The position numbers and the translations under genes were made by a program. Under the pieces are notes generated by a model, which was not told the DNA's origin, ran no database searches, and worked only from the letters and a program-made list of their open reading frames with translations. This document shows, piece by piece, positions 14,809 through 15,071 of a DNA stretch of 15,071 nucleotides. The DNA is taken from NCBI GenBank assembly GCA_017940955.1, contig JAGAXP010000325.1, forward strand, positions 1 to 15,071, read 5' to 3'. Numbering within the stretch: the first letter of the stretch is position 1; each line of letters starts with the position of its first letter. The DNA is from Oribacterium sp. GTDB lineage: Bacteria; Bacillota_A; Clostridia; Lachnospirales; Lachnospiraceae.

Positions 14809-15071
14809 CCCATATTGCAATGCTCATTGCTTATATAGGGTTTTGTTCATTTTTTGGATTTTTTCTCAAAAAAATTTTTTGGTTTTTATAGGGTTTTTTT
14901 CGTCAAAAATTTTTTTTGGAAAACCAAAATTTTTTAAACAAAATTATTTTGACCCATAACCCCCTGCTATTACTGGCTCTGTAAGGTTTTGTTCATTTTA
15001 AATAAAATCTACAAAACAGTAATATACACCTATACAATATTGTAATAGTTTTGTTTGTTTTTACAGTAAAA
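14767..15071 (-). repeat. Repeat C: ~300-bp intergenic element, cut by window edge
   Basis: This is the third copy, near-identical to A. The block 14936-15071 matches 9628-9763 with 2 substitutions by my count. The 15-mer GGTTTTGTTCATTTT occurs at 14839-14853 and 14985-14999. The centre (about 14884-14935) differs from A and contains an extra TATAGGGTTTT-like partial repeat. Near the terminator, GCAAT-GAGC-ATTGC can form a small hairpin nested in CCC(T)ATAT...ATATGGG. The gene it should follow on the minus strand lies beyond the window. Confidence 0.75.

Noticed and set aside
9464..15071. The three repeats as a CRISPR array or as integron attC sites.
   Set aside because: Units are ~170-300 bp and are 2.4-3 kb apart with genes between, so not CRISPR. 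No conserved attC core boxes were recognised and no integrase is present; only the geometry is similar.

Overview
The window looks like chromosome of a low-GC anaerobic Firmicute, most likely a Lachnospiraceae member (Butyrivibrio/Roseburia-like). The reasons are AT-rich intergenic DNA, strong AGGAGG-type ribosome binding sites, a short clostridial-type GlgB, and a PAS/GGDEF/EAL protein of the style common in that family. This placement is inference from protein style. No rRNA, tRNA or CRISPR array was seen.

Left part (1-1704, minus strand): an SDR oxidoreductase, a GNAT acetyltransferase and a PrsW-type membrane protease (cut by the left edge) form a tight operon. It lies downstream of an intrinsic terminator at 1882-1920.

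Centre (1948-9420): an organic-acid gene cluster. On the minus strand, in transcription order, it encodes a MatC/SLC13-like carboxylate permease, a beta-propeller lactonase of the Pgl/YbhE family, an aconitase-superfamily hydratase, a stand-alone VOC protein and a PrpF-family isomerase. A divergent LysR regulator is on the plus strand. The gene content parallels the E. coli pgl(ybhE)-ybhD-ybhH-ybhI-ybhJ neighbourhood, whose physiological substrate is unknown as far as I know. Two matching inverted repeats, ATTCY-N5-RGAAT, lie about 66-71 bp upstream of candidate promoters for the permease-lactonase pair and for the hydratase-VOC-PrpF group. That position is typical of LysR-type operators.

Right part (9464-15071): three same-orientation copies of a ~170-300 bp AT-rich repeat (A, B, C) alternate with two minus-strand genes, glgB and a GGDEF/EAL gene. 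Each gene is interrupted by one in-frame stop codon and is otherwise intact. Each repeat lies 3' of a minus-strand gene (for C, the gene would be beyond the edge) and on that strand ends at or near an intrinsic terminator hairpin. Copies A and C differ at 2 of 136 aligned bases on one side but diverge in the centre, and one terminator stem pair has changed in a compensatory way. The repeat family could be an RNA element or a cassette-like mobile unit, and it is the least explained structure here.
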